Source of the DNA: Aphrocallistes beatrix
Taxonomy: Eukaryota > Porifera > Hexactinellida > Sceptrulophora > Aphrocallistidae
DNA: 64,000 bases
NCBI GenBank assembly: GCA_963281255.1
Contig: OY725490.1
Span: forward strand, 4,898,001 to 4,962,000
Direction of reading: 5' to 3'
The notes beneath the pieces are model-generated. The model was not told where the DNA came from, did no database searches, and saw nothing but the letters and a program-made list of their open reading frames with translations. The stretch's first letter is position 1. The number at the start of each line of letters is the position of its first letter. Of this stretch, positions 1 to 11,141 are shown in pieces. The position numbers and the translations under genes are program-made.

Positions 1-633
1 TTTTTCGATTCTATGACTTAGAAATGTGTTTTGTACGGTGAGTTTTGAGAAAAAATAATGTGTCCTGGTCCGCAGCGAAAATCGTGAATCAGGGCCCACT
101 GCTTCTGTAAAAAATGTCTTCACAATCGATGTCCCATGACGATTTAGCACCTGCTAGCTTTCATTCGACATAGAAATATTTCATAAATCCACTGAATTCG
201 TAATCAGAAACGAGAAAAAGTTATTCAGTCGCAGTTCAAATTAGGTACATTTTGCAAAATTCCCCAAATGGCACTTTTTTTCACATCATAAAGAAATATG
301 ATCCAATTGGTCTTCAAAATGCACTGATCTGAACATCTTATATCTATACAAATTTAGAGTGTTCGAGGAAAATGTGTGAGCTAATTTTTCCTTGAATTTG
401 AAGATTCTGGGAAGATAACTTGAAAAGCAGTGGGCCCTGAATCACGATTTTAGCTGCGGACCAGGACACATATTTTTTCACAAAACACATTTCCAAGTCA
501 TAGAATCGAAAATCTTTTAAAATCATTGAAGATATTCGAATTACAATCTCTAAGGACAATAATAACTAAGATCGGCTTAGTATAAGAAATTTTATACCTA
601 ATGAAGCTTGTGACAGAACTTATTCCCACCCAG
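1..633. repeat. Fold-back miniature element, TA-type, left end cut by window
   Basis: This is a second copy of the family seen complete at 33485-34214. Both share the long segment around ATCACGATTTTAGCTGCGGA-like sequence, and the right end (ACAGAACTTATTCCCACCCA, then TA) matches the inverted repeat of the other copy. The two halves (about 1-130 and 420-500) are inverted relative to each other, so the transcript would fold back. No real coding capacity is seen; the short ORFs are by-products. The left terminus lies outside the window. Confidence 0.7.
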
Positions 634-660
634 TATACATTAATCGAGTTTTAATAGTAA

Positions 661-890
661 AGATATATATATCTGTAACGAATTGATTGAAGAAACTGCC
701 AGGCGTAAAAGTTGATTTTTCCATGTGGGAGTCTTTTGGCTATGGCTCCAATAAGTTCAGAGCTCAGAGCAAAATGTCGACTTATCATGTAATTATGACG
801 TCATTGTCACATTTTAAAAAGATAAGCAATACAGTTATTCGAGCATAACTCAGCCATTATGGGAGATAGAAGGCTGAAATTTTAATATAA
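661..890 (+). mobile_element. Helitron-like element family A, 5' half only
   Basis: It begins at the conserved CTGTAACGAATTGATTGAAG block and runs to GATAGAAGGCTGAAATTTTA, where an inverted copy starts. A short reversed 5' end (ATTAATCGAGTTTTAATAGT, about 638-657) lies directly before it. The family occurs at least ten times in this window. It is non-autonomous and about 550-600 bp long. Its 5' end is TCCTTACTATTAAAACTCG; the 3' part is GC-rich, with a GGCGGACAC/GTGTCCGCC hairpin followed by GCGCAAGCAAGCGAAGCGCG and CTTG. Confidence 0.6.
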
Positions 891-1638
891 TATAAGCGCG
901 CTTCGCTTGCTTGCGCTGCGCGGCTGGCAGACACTTTGTGTCCGCCGGAGGCTCCCTTCGGTCGCCTGGAGGTGAGGCTGGTTAATTATAAGGGGGATAT
1001 CATCTCTAAATATGTCCATCTTAGTTTTAAAAGCGATTTCACGCGAAAAATCACCAAATTTGTCAATTTTTAAAATTTTGATGAGTAATGATGACGTCAT
1101 TACAAAGTGATGAGTCATCATTTTTTGATGATAGTTGCATCATATGTGAAGTATGTTAGTATACAGATTCTATTAAAATTTCAGCCTTCTATCCTATAAT
1201 GGCTGAGTTATGCTCGAAAAACTGTGTTGCTTAACTTTTAAAAATGTGATAATGACGTCATAATTCCATGATGAGTCGACATTTTGCTCTGAGCTCAGAA
1301 CTTACTGGAACCATAGCCAAAATACTCCCACATGCCAAAAATTGGCATTCTATGACCAGCAGTTTCTTCAATCAATTCGTTACAGAGATATATATATATA
1401 CAGTTGACTCCGCTTAATACGGCCACTGTTTAATCGGGTCAGCCGCTTAATCGGGCCACTTTTGGTAGGACCAGAATAGCTCTCGCACATAGAAGCTAAT
1501 ACAGAATATTTTCGGTTAATAGGGTCCTCCGCTTAATCGGGGCAAAATGTCCTCTGACCGATGTGGCCCTATTAAGCGGAGTCGACTGTATATACATACA
1601 TATATATACAAACATTAATCGAGTTTTAATTGTAAGGA
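891..1638 (-). mobile_element. Helitron-like element family A, reverse copy with nested miniature element
   Basis: It reads from the GC-rich 3' end (AGCGCGCTTCGCTTGCTTGC at 893) back to the 5' end (GAGTTTTAATTGTAAGGA, ending at 1638). A pogo/Tigger-like miniature element at 1401-1588 is nested in the AT-rich segment. The next reverse copy starts immediately at 1639 with CAAGCGCGC, so the 3' end of one copy abuts the 5' end of the next with no spacer. This tandem arrangement is known for Helitrons. Confidence 0.65.
1401..1588. mobile_element. Pogo/Tigger-like miniature element (188 bp)
   Basis: The terminal inverted repeats are CAGTTGACTCCGCTTAATAC on the left and the inverse of TATTAAGCGGAGTCGACTG on the right. 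TA dinucleotides flank both sides. The interior repeats the same CCGCTTAATCGGG motif. Such CAGTTGACTC-type ends and TA duplications are typical of pogo/Tigger derivatives. It has no coding capacity. It sits inside a Helitron-like copy, so it is the younger insertion. Confidence 0.75.
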
Positions 1639-2384
1639 CAAGCGCGCTTCGCTTGCTTGCGTTGCGCGGCTAGCGGACACTTTGTGTCCGCCTGAGGCTC
1701 CCTTCGGTTGCCTGGAAGTGACATTGGTTAATTATAAGGGAGGTATCATCTCTAAATATGTCCATCTTAGTTTTAAAATCGATATCACTCGAAAAATCAC
1801 CAAAATTGTCAATTTTTAAAATTTTGATGAGTAATGATAACGTCATAACAAAGTGACGAGTCATCATTTTTTGATGATAATTGCATCATATGCAGGCTTT
1901 CATCTAGGCGTACGTACTAGGCGTACGGCGCGCCTATAGGCGCGTATTTGATCCCATGGATCATAATTAGGCGTATGATTTTTTGAGGCTAGGCGCGCGG
2001 CATACGCCTACTTAGTCGCGCGGCATAAAACATATATAAAATGCTATATAAAAATGAGTCTAGGCACGTAGAAAAATCGTGGCGTCCATTTAGGCGTATG
2101 AATTTGGAAAGCTGGATGAAACCCTGATCATATGTGAGACATGTTAGTATACAGATTCTATTAAGATTTCAGCCTGCTATCTCTTACAATGGCTGAGTTA
2201 TGCCCGAATAACTGTGTTGCTTAACTTATAAAAATGTGACAATGACGTCATAATTCCATGATGAGTCGACATTTTGCTCTGAGCTCAGAACTTACTGGAG
2301 CCATAGCCAAAATATTCCCACATGCCAAAAATTAGCTTTCTATGACCGGCAGTTTCTTCAATCAATTCGTTACAGATATATATA
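1639..2384 (-). mobile_element. Helitron-like element family A, reverse copy with nested hAT miniature element
   Basis: The GC-rich 3' end starts at 1639 (CAAGCGCGCTTCGCTTGCTT). The body matches the family consensus back to CAATTCGTTACAGATATATA near 2380. It is split by the hAT-type element at 1893-2126. It follows the previous reverse copy without a gap and is followed by a forward copy whose 5' TC is at 2385. Confidence 0.65.
1893..2126. mobile_element. hAT-type miniature element with 8-bp target duplication
   Basis: The ends are CAGGCTTTCATC and the inverse of GATGAAACCCTG (CAGGGTTTCATC). The 8-bp duplication ATCATATG occurs at 1885-1892 and 2127-2134. CAGG-type ends with 8-bp duplications are the hallmark of hAT elements. 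The interior is rich in TAGGCGTA/TACGCCTA motifs on both strands. It has no ORF. Confidence 0.85.
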
Positions 2385-2934
2385 TCCTAACTATTAAAAC
2401 TCGATTATTGTTTGTTTGTTTGTGTATATTTATACTAAATCTCTGTACGAATTGATTGAAGAAACTGTTAGGCACAGAAAGCTGATTTTTGGCATGTGGG
2501 AGTCTTTTGGCTATGGCTCCAGTAAGTTCTGAGGACAGAGCAAAATGTCGACTTATCATGGAATTATGACGTCATTGTCACATTTCTAAAAGTTAAGCAA
2601 TACAGTTATTCGAGCATAACTCAGCAAATAACAGGAGATAGAAGGCTGAAATTTTAATAGAATATGTATACTAATATACCTCACATATGTTGCAACTATC
2701 ATAAAAGAATAATGACTCATCACTTTATGACGTCATCATTACGCATCAAAAATTTCAAAATAGACAAATTTGGTGTTTTTTCGAGTGATATCGATTTTAA
2801 AACTAAGATGGACATATTTAGAGATGAAATATTCCGTTTAATTAACCAATGTCACATCCAGGCGACCGAAGGGAGCCTCCGGCGGACACTTTGTGTCCGC
2901 CAGCCGCGCAGCGCAAGCAAGCGATGCGCGCTTG
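2385..2934 (+). mobile_element. Helitron-like element family A, complete forward copy (550 bp)
   Basis: The 5' end is TCCTAACTATTAAAACTCGA at 2385, preceded by A. A GTTT-rich spacer, the CGAATTGATTGAAGAAACTG block and the conserved body follow. The GC-rich tail has the GGCGGACAC/GTGTCCGCC hairpin and ends in GCGCGCTTG at 2934, followed by T. It is the best uninterrupted copy for deriving a consensus. Confidence 0.7.
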
Positions 2935-2948
2935 TATATATATAAATA

Positions 2949-3248
2949 TACAATAATCGAGTTTTAATAGTAAGGATTTATGCCAACAAACCTCACATAT
3001 GATGCAACTATCATCAAAAAATGATGACTCATCACTTTGTTATGACGTCATCATTACTCATCAAAAAATTTTAAATTGATAAATTTGGCGATTTTTCGTG
3101 CGATATCGATTATACAATAGGATAGACGTATTTAGAGATGTTATCTCCAATATAACTAAATAATGGTGACCACAGGCGCCCAAAGGCCACCTCTGGCGGA
3201 CACAAAGTGTCCGCCAGCCGCGCAGCCCAAGCAAACGAAGCGCGCTTG
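2949..3248 (+). mobile_element. Helitron-like element family A, 3' half copy
   Basis: A reversed 5' end (AATCGAGTTTTAATAGTAAGG, about 2953-2973) is followed by the 3' half of a forward copy, from CCTCACATATGATGCAACTA to GCGCGCTTG at 3248. The 5' half is missing. The GC-rich tail is present with small changes. Confidence 0.6.
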
Positions 3249-3436
3249 TTTCTTATAATATCCCTGAGGTTTTATAATGGATTTAATCAGGCGAATTTTA
3301 TGTCATGTATCCACCTCCTACCAGTTAATTAATACTTCAAGCAACTCTGTTTGCTTTTTAAAAGGTCGGTTGTTTTGCTATCTTGCTAAATTGCAATAGA
3401 CACACAGTCAATGATTTTACAACAATATAAATTATA

Positions 3437-4477
3437 TCCTTACTATTAAAACTCGATTAATGTGTGAATATGTGTGTATATACAGTACCCGGACAAAAGT
3501 ATTCGACCACCACGAAAACCCCATACAAATAGTATTAAAGTGGGTCTATTTATAATGGAATTTTTACTAAAACTGTAAGAAATATTCCATTTTTGATTTC
3601 TAATTCGTAAACTACATATCCGAATTACCCATTTTTGAAACTTTCAACACAAATTCTCATTCCCATGTAGAAAATTATCAACTTGTGCCACTATGCGCCA
3701 TGAATCGTCATCATATTTAATGGCCCTGACTAGAGACAAATAGCATCAGGTATAGGAGTTAGAATTTGTTTAACTTGGGAGTTAGTAATTGAGTTGAAGC
3801 TCTAAATTATGAGTAATTAGAATCTGTAGATTACGAATTTGAAATCAAAAGTAGAGTATCTCTTAGAGTTTGAGTACACATTTCATTGTGGATAAACTTA
3901 CTTTAATACTATTTGTATGGCGGTTTTTTCGTGGTGGACGAATACTTTTGTCCGGCTAGTGTATATACATATATATCTGTAACGAAATGATTGAAGAAAC
4001 TGCCAGACGTAGAAGGCTGATTTTTGGCATGTGGAAGTCTTTTGGCTATGGCTCAAGCAAGTTCTGAGCTCAGAGCAAAATGTCGACTCATCATGGAATT
4101 ATGACGTCATTGTCACATTTTTGGAAGTTAAGCAATACAGTTAATCGAGCATATCTCATTATAGGAGATAGAAGGATGAAATTTTAATAGAATCTGTATA
4201 CTAACATACCTCACATATGATGCAACTATCGTCAGAAAATTATGAATCATCACTCTGTTATGACGTCATCATTACGCATCAAAATTTCAAAAATGGACAA
4301 ATTTGGTGATTTTTCGAGTGATATTGATTTTAATAATATGATATCACTAAGATGGACATATTTAGAGATGCTATCTCCCTTATAATTAACTGATGTGATC
4401 CCAGGCGACCGAAGGGAGCCTCTGGCGGACACTTTGTGTCCGCCAGCCGCGCAGCGCAAGCAAGCGAAGCGCTCTTG
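3437..4477 (+). mobile_element. Helitron-like element family A, forward copy interrupted by a mariner-type miniature element
   Basis: The 5' TCCTTACTATTAAAACTCGA is at 3437 and the 3' GCGCTCTTG ends at 4477. The AT-rich segment after the 5' end is interrupted at 3483-3962 by a TA-flanked miniature element. Removing that insertion leaves a copy of about 560 bp, the family norm. Confidence 0.65.
3483..3962. mobile_element. Tc1/mariner-type miniature element (480 bp)
   Basis: The ends are CAGTACCCGGACAAAAGTAT and the inverse of ACTTTTGTCCGGCTAGTG, with TA on both sides. The inner inverted repeat (ACCCCATACAAATAGTATTA and its inverse) makes the ends long. Related copies occur at 27195-27660, 43001-43628 and, broken, near 13733-14420 and 37985. 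Confidence 0.75.
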
Positions 4478-5613
4478 TGGTATACAATACCTCAAAGAAA
4501 AGTGCAATGCAGAAGGCTATTAAAATATAATGTATCATTATAACATTCTAAAAGAAAGATTCAAGATCGAATGAATTATAAACAAGTTTAGTTAAATTTA
4601 AAATGAACTTGCATCGCGGATTCAAAGCAAGGGCGGATTTCTGGGGGGGGCAGGGTGGGGGAATTGCTCTCACCAGATTATTTTGACTACATCCAAATTA
4701 TTCGTTATTTAGCAATAAAAATAAAGATTAAATAATGTTGTATTTTCTTACATTTATTGGAAATCAAAAAATGCTGAGACACAGAGATTTATTTTTAGTA
4801 GCAGGGAATCACACGCTCCACCATCATTGTCCACCTTTCCAGCACTTTGTCCAAATTTATTATCCTCACAATAACTCTATTTAAAGATATGTCATCATAT
4901 CACTAGCCCTTGCGCTATCAAAACTAGATCCAGCACAACTTGATATTCTGTTCATAGCTCAGAAGCTTCTTTCTCTTCCGTTCCATAGTAAGAAAATCAC
5001 ACTAAATATTCAAATTACTAATCGCAATGCTAAGACAAATAAATCAATTAGCTCATTGTTCATAGAAACAAGTATGGTTCTTGTAAAATGGACTCAAATA
5101 GTTGTCTTGAATTTACAGTAGAATCAGCATAAGCCAAATATGTAATCCAGAATTCCGATCAAGTGACTTAAATCGAGAACACACATCATTTCCTACATAG
5201 AAGAACCTCAACAATCCAGATTCAGGAACCGTATTTACCATAGTCAGACTGCCTAAGGATCACCCACCAATAAAACCTTGACGTTAACTGAGAACTTGTT
5301 AATACAAGACTCACATCTGTTTTACCATTCCAAACTTGTAAGTGCAAATGGTAACAATACACTTAAAAATAAGATTAATTTGATACCATAATTATAATCT
5401 TTAGTTTCATTTTCAGAGTATATTAGTATTCCATTACGTGCTATCTGTAAATTTTTAGGCATAGTGAGTTCAACTTTGCCCCACCCCCAAATTTTCCAAA
5501 GAATACGCCACTTATTCAAAATAGAGGAAAATTTCATAACACACTGTTGCTAAAGGCAAAATTATATATATGAGGGATATAAATTAATAAAAAAGAATTT
5601 AAGAATTACTAAC
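4478..5613. other. Gene-free stretch
   Basis: This is AT-rich single-copy-looking DNA. A short G run occurs at about 4645. I see no convincing ORF, splice-bounded exon or terminal repeat pair. The 71-codon ORF near 5322-5537 (minus) has no recognisable features. Confidence 0.4.
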
Positions 5614-5703
5614 TTCATTCTCATTACGAGATAACCCTACAGGATCCAATTTTAGAATCTTGAATGAGGGAGCAATCCATGCAATCATCTTTCCAAAAAA
5701 AAT
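5614..5703 (-). CDS. Monoacylglycerol lipase-like internal exon on the minus strand
   Basis: This is one exon of 90 nt (30 codons, phase 0 at both ends) on the minus strand. It is bounded by an acceptor (TTTTTCTCAATAG just upstream, AG at 5705-5704) and a donor (GTTAGT at 5613-5608). The translation contains FKILKLDPVGLSRNENE. This corresponds to the segment of MGLL between the GHSMG nucleophile region and the DPLxxxxG segment, where the human protein has LSRNKTEV. It would join in frame to the exon at 12232 (VRKYVEDPL), but that exon is on the plus strand. It is therefore either part of a divergently oriented paralogue or evidence of an inversion. I found no neighbouring minus-strand exon. 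Confidence 0.6.
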
Positions 5704-6654
5704 CTATTGAGAAAAATATAATAAAGAAGCACGTGAGAAGTTATGTATATGATAGGGTTGCCTACGACTAAATTTTTTAAATTCTACTTAGGCAAAATTA
5801 CCAAACGTGCTAGTTTCGCTTAAATATAAATTAAACAAAGTTTAACTAGGTGGAATATTTTCTATTCTCCATTCTTAGAAGATAAATTCTGGAGCAAACG
5901 TTACTAAATGCAATAGTTTGGATATGGTGATAAGGTAGAGAGAGAGGGAACTTATTGCACGCAATCATTATAATATTGCACGCAATCATTATAATAGAGG
6001 GTTTCATTATTAGATTCCATTGTTTCATCCAGCATTTCTAGAATTCACGCCCCAAATTTCCTCTGATCTGTTCTATTCGACCAGCCTATGCATTTAATAT
6101 TACGATATAAGAGTGAAAATGGTAGGGGCTAGAACTATATTGGTTTAAAATTACGTATCTGTAGGTGCGCCGCATATGCCTGGTAAAAGCCTAATTTGAT
6201 CTATATCAACACCATTATGAAATGAAATCGAAAATATTTAGATTAGCTAGGCCATATGTTACAAAATTAGTTTGACGTCTGCCGTAATAAATCTTAATCA
6301 TGTGATAAGCGGAATTCGTTCGATAACAATTTGTGTTCGCATGGAGTACAAAGGATGACTTTTAAATTTTGTAGTAGCCCTGAAATTATCATGTGCTGTC
6401 TGTACACATATAGGATGGGGGTTAAATGTTGAAAGAACAATCATTATTCGACAAAACGGAATCTTCTCCAACTTCAGCTCTGTAAAATAAAATGACAATG
6501 AAGTAGTATTAACTCAAGATTAGAAAGAATTAAGACCGATATTGAAATATATAAATGCTCCATTATTATATTCGATCGAATGCTAATAGCATTTAGAAAA
6601 AAGTTTTGTTCGGCATTCGAAAATCGCTAAATTCGGCTTTAAAATTACCTTGAG
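5704..6654. other. Gene-free stretch
   Basis: This is AT-rich sequence with no supported exon. It has a small direct repeat, TTGCAC(A/G)CAATCATTATAAT, at about 5953-5995. Confidence 0.4.
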
Positions 6655-6842
6655 CAATGATATAATGACTAATCAAAATTTATCAACATCTACGTGTACT
6701 CTGACATCATGTTCATATATGCTGATAATACATTCTTGAGGTTTATTCTGCGCGTTTGACGATTTTAGGTTAATCATGTCGTATTATTTCAGTCGGCTAC
6801 TACTTCATCTCTAGTCCATAATATTCAATCTACTGTGAGGCA
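6655..6842. repeat. Single arm fragment of the 7-bp-duplication fold-back family
   Basis: The stretch from AATGATATAATGACTAATCA to TACTGTGAGGCATCTTA matches, with divergence, the outer arm of the fold-back elements at 24861-27009 (ATGCTGGTAATACATTCTTA, CTGTGAGGCATTATTA). Only one arm is present. Confidence 0.55.
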
Positions 6843-7065
6843 TCTTATATATTAAAATGCTAGGATTTTTTTATTTTGTTTGTTTGTTTGTTTGTCCGAA
6901 TTGATTGAGGAATTGGAAAGTCATAGAGATGTGAAAATTGGCATGTAGATATCAAATGATATGACAACGATTAAGTTCAAAGATCTAAGCGAAATTTTCA
7001 CACCTCTGCAAAACAAATGGAAAAACTATTTTCACACCTTTTCTATACAAAATAAATGACTACAC
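6843..7065 (+). mobile_element. Helitron-like element family B, 5' fragment
   Basis: It starts with TCTTATATATTAAAATGCTA preceded by A, then a T/GTTT-rich segment, TTGTCCGAATTGATTGAGGA and GATGTGAAAATTGGCATGTA. The same start occurs at 40737, where the copy runs through to the GC-rich CTTG tail at 41428. Here the 3' part is missing and the hAT element at 7066 follows. Confidence 0.55.
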
Positions 7066-9473
7066 CAGGGGTGCTCAAACTTTTAAATCTACGGGCCACT
7101 TTAAAAATTAGGCTCCGCCTTACGGACCACAAATCATAGATCGCCTCTGGCTTTAGTTTAATCAATTTTCAAGCTATACTATTTGACCTCATATTGCATT
7201 AACAATGGATTCTACTTGTAAATTCAGGTTATTGACTTAAATTATAATCTTTTGAATGGATTCGAATCATTTGATGTCTCTTTTGAACTCAGCTTGTTTT
7301 CTAGCAAGTGGACAATAGTACTAAACCTAGATTTGGGGTATACTATATAATGTTCATAGTATTAGTAGTAGAATAACATTGTAGAAAAATCTACCTAAAC
7401 TACGAAATTTCGCTAATGAGAGTGATGATGTTGCTTGGATTTAACTAATAAATCAATATCTGCTTCTATATCAGTCGTTGCTAGACGAAGACACTGCTCC
7501 AAATGTGAATCAGTGATGGTTGATCTAATTGTGGATTTTGTATGCTTCATGCGGGAGAACATCTGCTCACATAAATATGTGTTTCCAAAGAGCGAAAATA
7601 TTTTTGCTGCGTGCGTTGTCAATATGGGAAAATTTTCCGCTGATACACATGTTTTATAAAATTGTAGCAGTGGCGTATCAGCGAACTTCGTTTTAATGTT
7701 CTCGTCACACTGAAGCTCAATGAGCTCCATTTGAAATTCTCCCGCTACCTCTTCCATCACATTCACAGAGAAGGGATTAGTAGCAATTTTCAGGTTACAT
7801 TCACGGGAGCGAAAATCTGGAAACCTCTCTTGGAATTCAGTCTGGAGTTGACATATCGAAGTTACATATTCTGGAGCGTATTCTGCGCATTGCAGTTTTG
7901 ACATTGCTTGAAAATGAATCAAAACCTTTTCTTGAAGCTGACTTTTGAAAAGATGTAACTTCATCTCGAACGCTTTCACGTGGTTGAAAAGGACATGGAC
8001 CAATTGATCTTTGTACTGAAGCTTCAAGTTGAGGTCATTCAAATGCGATGAAATATCAGTAAGAAAAGCGAAATCAGCAAGCCACTTTGGATCGTTGAAC
8101 TCGGGCACTGGTTTTCTTTTTTCTGTCATAAACGATTTGATAGCATCTCTTAACTCGAAAATCCTCGTTAGTACTTTTGAACGACTTAACCATCGCACAT
8201 CAGAATAATACACAACATCGCCATATTCAGCTTCCCATTCAGTTCGAAGAAAATTTTGGAACTGTCGATGGTTCAAACCTCTTGCTCGGATGAAGTTCAC
8301 AATGTCCGCGATTACCCTCATAACTTGCTCAAAGCGGAGAGATTTCGCGCACAAGTTTTCTTGATGGATTATGCAGTGGTAGCTCGTGAATCTTTCAGAG
8401 TCCACTCCTTCCTCTTCTTTCAAAAGAGCTACCACCCCGGCTTTTTTTCCAACCATACTAGGAGCTCCATCAGTCGCCACTCCAGCAAGATTTTTCAAAC
8501 TTAAGCCGTACCTAATAAGAGCCGTTTTCAACGCTTCCAGAATGTCTGTACCCCTTGTTCTTCCTTTCAAAGGGCACAATGCAAGCAGTTCTTCAAAAAT
8601 ATGGAATTTTTGATCAATTCCTCGAACGAAAACAGCTAGTTGTGCAGTGTCAGTTTGATCAGTACTTTCATCCAAAGCCAATGAGTAGAACATACATGTA
8701 TGTAATTTAGTTCTCAACGTTTCCTCGACATTCATAGCCAATTCTTCCACTCTTCTAGTGACAGTAGCTCGAGATAGAGATACATTTTTGAAATTGTCAA
8801 TATTTTTTGGGCAAACACATTCAGCTGCTGACACGAGACACTCTTTTACAAATTCTCCATCGGAAAATGGTTTTGACTTTTTGGCAATTTTTTGAGCAAT
8901 GACATAACTAGCTTTAACACAGTCATCAGCTTCCGTAGCTACTTTCTTAAAAATTGATTGCTGTGTTATTAGAGATTTCCTTAAACGATTTTGTTTGTCT
9001 GTACGTGTTTGACCTTGGAGACTAGCATACATGGCTGCATGCTTAGTATCGTAGTGTCTTTTTAAATTGTATTCCTTGATAGCAGACATTGCTTCTCCGC
9101 ATATTAAACAAACAGGCTTTCCATTACTCTCGACAAAAAATATAGATCTGTCCATTTTTCATTGAAACTGCGAGATACTTCACTGTAATCTCGTTTTCTG
9201 CTAGAACTCGCCATTTCTATTTAGGTTCTGCCTCCTAGGTTATACTTGTGAAGCTCTAATAATTGATAGAATTCGTAAATGCAACTATAGTTACCAAATA
9301 CTGTATTCATACTAGGAACATTGATGCATTTGTAGAGTATCTATATTATTTCTATACGGTGTTTAGAAAAAACAATTATTATCTGACGATTGAAGCACGT
9401 CAATCTACTGTATATATATGAATAATGAAATCAAGCGACGAATTATCCCCGGGCCACCGTTTGAGCACCCTTG
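7066..9473. mobile_element. Autonomous-type hAT transposon (2.4 kb)
   Basis: The terminal inverted repeats are CAGGGGTGCTCAAAC on the left (7066) and the inverse of GTTTGAGCACCCTTG on the right (ending 9473). A GGGCCAC motif follows subterminally at both ends. It encloses one transposase gene on the minus strand. The flanking octamers (GACTACAC and TATTAGCA) do not match, so the duplication has decayed or one end has been rearranged. Confidence 0.85.
7413..9214 (-). CDS. hAT transposase of the ZBED / GTF2IRD2 type, one frameshift near the N-terminus
   Basis: This DNA transposase would cut and paste the surrounding 2.4-kb element. The main frame is open from ATG at 9155 to the stop at 7413 (580 aa). 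It has an N-terminal BED-like C2H2 finger (CLICGEAMS...LKRHYDTKH, about residues 17-39). RNase H-fold signatures follow: LALDESTD (about residue 160), ATDGAPSMVG, the YHCIIHQE motif and a C-terminal hAT dimerisation block (FGNTYLCEQMFSRMKHTKS). A better start is ATG at 9214: that frame reads MASSSRKRDYSEV...EKWTDLYF, the usual head of this family, and joins the main frame if one base is restored in the T run at 9140-9135. Otherwise it looks intact and recently active. Related animal proteins include GTF2IRD2 and several ZBED genes. Confidence 0.92.
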
Positions 9474-9955
9474 TATTAGCATATACATCAAACTTGTTAG
9501 TTAAGACAGTTATTATTGAATAGTACATAACTAAATTTGCAATTAACACGCTGTTTAAAAGAGGTCAACATTCATTACTGGAGGTTCTCAAGGTTCCTGT
9601 TATGAATATTCACTCCCGGTAGAAAATATATTGGGTTCCCCGGATTGCAAACCATAATTGCAATATTGCTCGTTACTATTTGGTCTATAACAGCGAAATT
9701 GTGTCCGAGTTCTTTAACTTATTATTCATAATCACTTAATAAGTAAACAGGCTTCTAATAATTGCTCGTACTGCGGAACTTTCCACTCCACAAAAGTGAT
9801 ATGGAGGCTCTACTGTGATTATGTAGTACTATATTGAAATGGCATGAAAAACATTGAAGACTGATCAGATGAAATACAGCGCACTCCCGAATACAGGGAC
9901 ACCTCGTCCACAGCTGTGCGCCCGGTTATCGAGTATTTAGATGTACTATATAGAG
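9474..9955. other. Gene-free stretch
   Basis: This is AT-rich sequence between two hAT-type elements. No exon, terminal repeat or structured RNA is recognised. Confidence 0.4.
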
Positions 9956-10512
9956 CAGTATTTCTCAACCTTTTTCGCTTACCGCTCACTTAAGCCGTGC
10001 AAAACTTTCCAGCTCTCCCTTCTCGTAATACTGATAAACATATTATAAGAAATATAGACCACACATTTATTACTTTGGCTTCAAATCAGACACATAAGAA
10101 GTTGACAAATAGATGGTGAAGGAATAAAGCCATAACGCAAATAATTGACTGAATATTGTCGACATTTCTTTTTACCAGAATTAGCCATTTAGTTATTTTG
10201 CAATATGATAGAGTTGGTGATAATATATTAAATTTGAGATGTATTCGGAAATTTCTAATATATGTATTTATAGATTCCTCTAATCCTATATATACTAATT
10301 CGATTGGTATCAACGTCGTGTGAAGTTGATTTTTTATGGCACTAATGATGGATTTATAATATGAGTCTTGTTTGAATTACATTGTGTTAAGCATCTATTC
10401 TTTGTAATTTGTTAGTAGCAATTCACGAGATTTTGAATTCAAACAAATGCTTTATCAATTAACTGGTTTGTCAATCGAAAACTGGATCGGTGATTTATGA
10501 TAATACTATACC

Positions 10513-11141
10513 AGGGGCGTAGACAACATTATTAGTTTGGGGGGCTAACCGTCTAAAAAGGTGTCACTGTGGGAATACTTAAATTATGACTAAAGTATTG
10601 ATCAGTGTGATCAATTTGAATTAATATGAACCGATGCTATAATCGTATTTTCGCAGCTTTGTTTTACTTTCTAGGTTTCATTCAAAATGAGAATACTTTC
10701 TAGTATTAGCTAAAGTTGTTTGATAAATTTAAAGTTCATAAATTTCTGACATACTAAATCTACGAATCTATCGAATACTGTTATATATTTAACACATCTC
10801 TGGTTTTCATTACTGGGCTTCATTCCACTTTGTATTTATAGGTGTTTGTGATTAAATATTTAAAATTGTTAGCATTCATAATACGTTCAGATATGGCCCT
10901 AGCTCGATGGCTCGTACGAAAAGTTCAATCAGGATCAGGAGAGACTGATAAAGATTCAAGTTTGCTCCCAGATAATGAACAAATGCAATTGTTGAGAACT
11001 GAAGGTGAATGAACTTTGTATGAACTTCATGAATTAATAAAAAAACATAATTTCATACATGTTTCCAGGAATTTTCAGGAATTGATGAGGCAAAATTTGG
11101 GGAGGCTTGAGCCCCCCCAAGCCCCCCTTTGTCTACGGCTA
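10513..11141. mobile_element. hAT-like element, CAGGGGCGTAG type, carrying an exon-like ORF
   Basis: The left end is CAGGGGCGTAGACAACA. The right end, inverted, is CATAGCCGTAGACAAAG, with G/C homopolymer tracts (GGGGGG, CCCCCCC) just inside both ends. CAGGGGCGTAG-type ends are common in animal hAT miniature elements. Flanking sequence is TACTATAC on the left and TATACTAT on the right, so a duplication is only suggested. The interior includes the ORF at 10893-11012. Confidence 0.65.
10893..11012 (+). CDS. Short exon-like ORF inside a hAT-like element
   Basis: ATG at 10893 opens 39 codons that begin MALARWLVRKVQSGSGETD. They end near a possible donor site (GAAG followed by GTGAATGAA) at 11005. 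I do not recognise the protein. It may be the first exon of a degraded hAT transposase or a fragment of a captured host gene. The composition is more gene-like than its AT-rich surroundings. Confidence that it is coding is low. Confidence 0.25.
   Translation: MALARWLVRKVQSGSGETDKDSSLLPDNEQMQLLRTEGE

Noticed and set aside
882..1867. Repeated short ORFs (MMTHHFVMTSSLLIKIL...) here and at 2664, 32246 and 32809
   Set aside because: They recur because they lie in copies of the Helitron-like repeat. They start in the ATGATGACTCATCAC block, have no conserved end and are not consistent with selection.
7435..8613. Plus-strand ORFs opposite the hAT transposase
   Set aside because: They are shadows of the minus-strand transposase, which has clear domain motifs.
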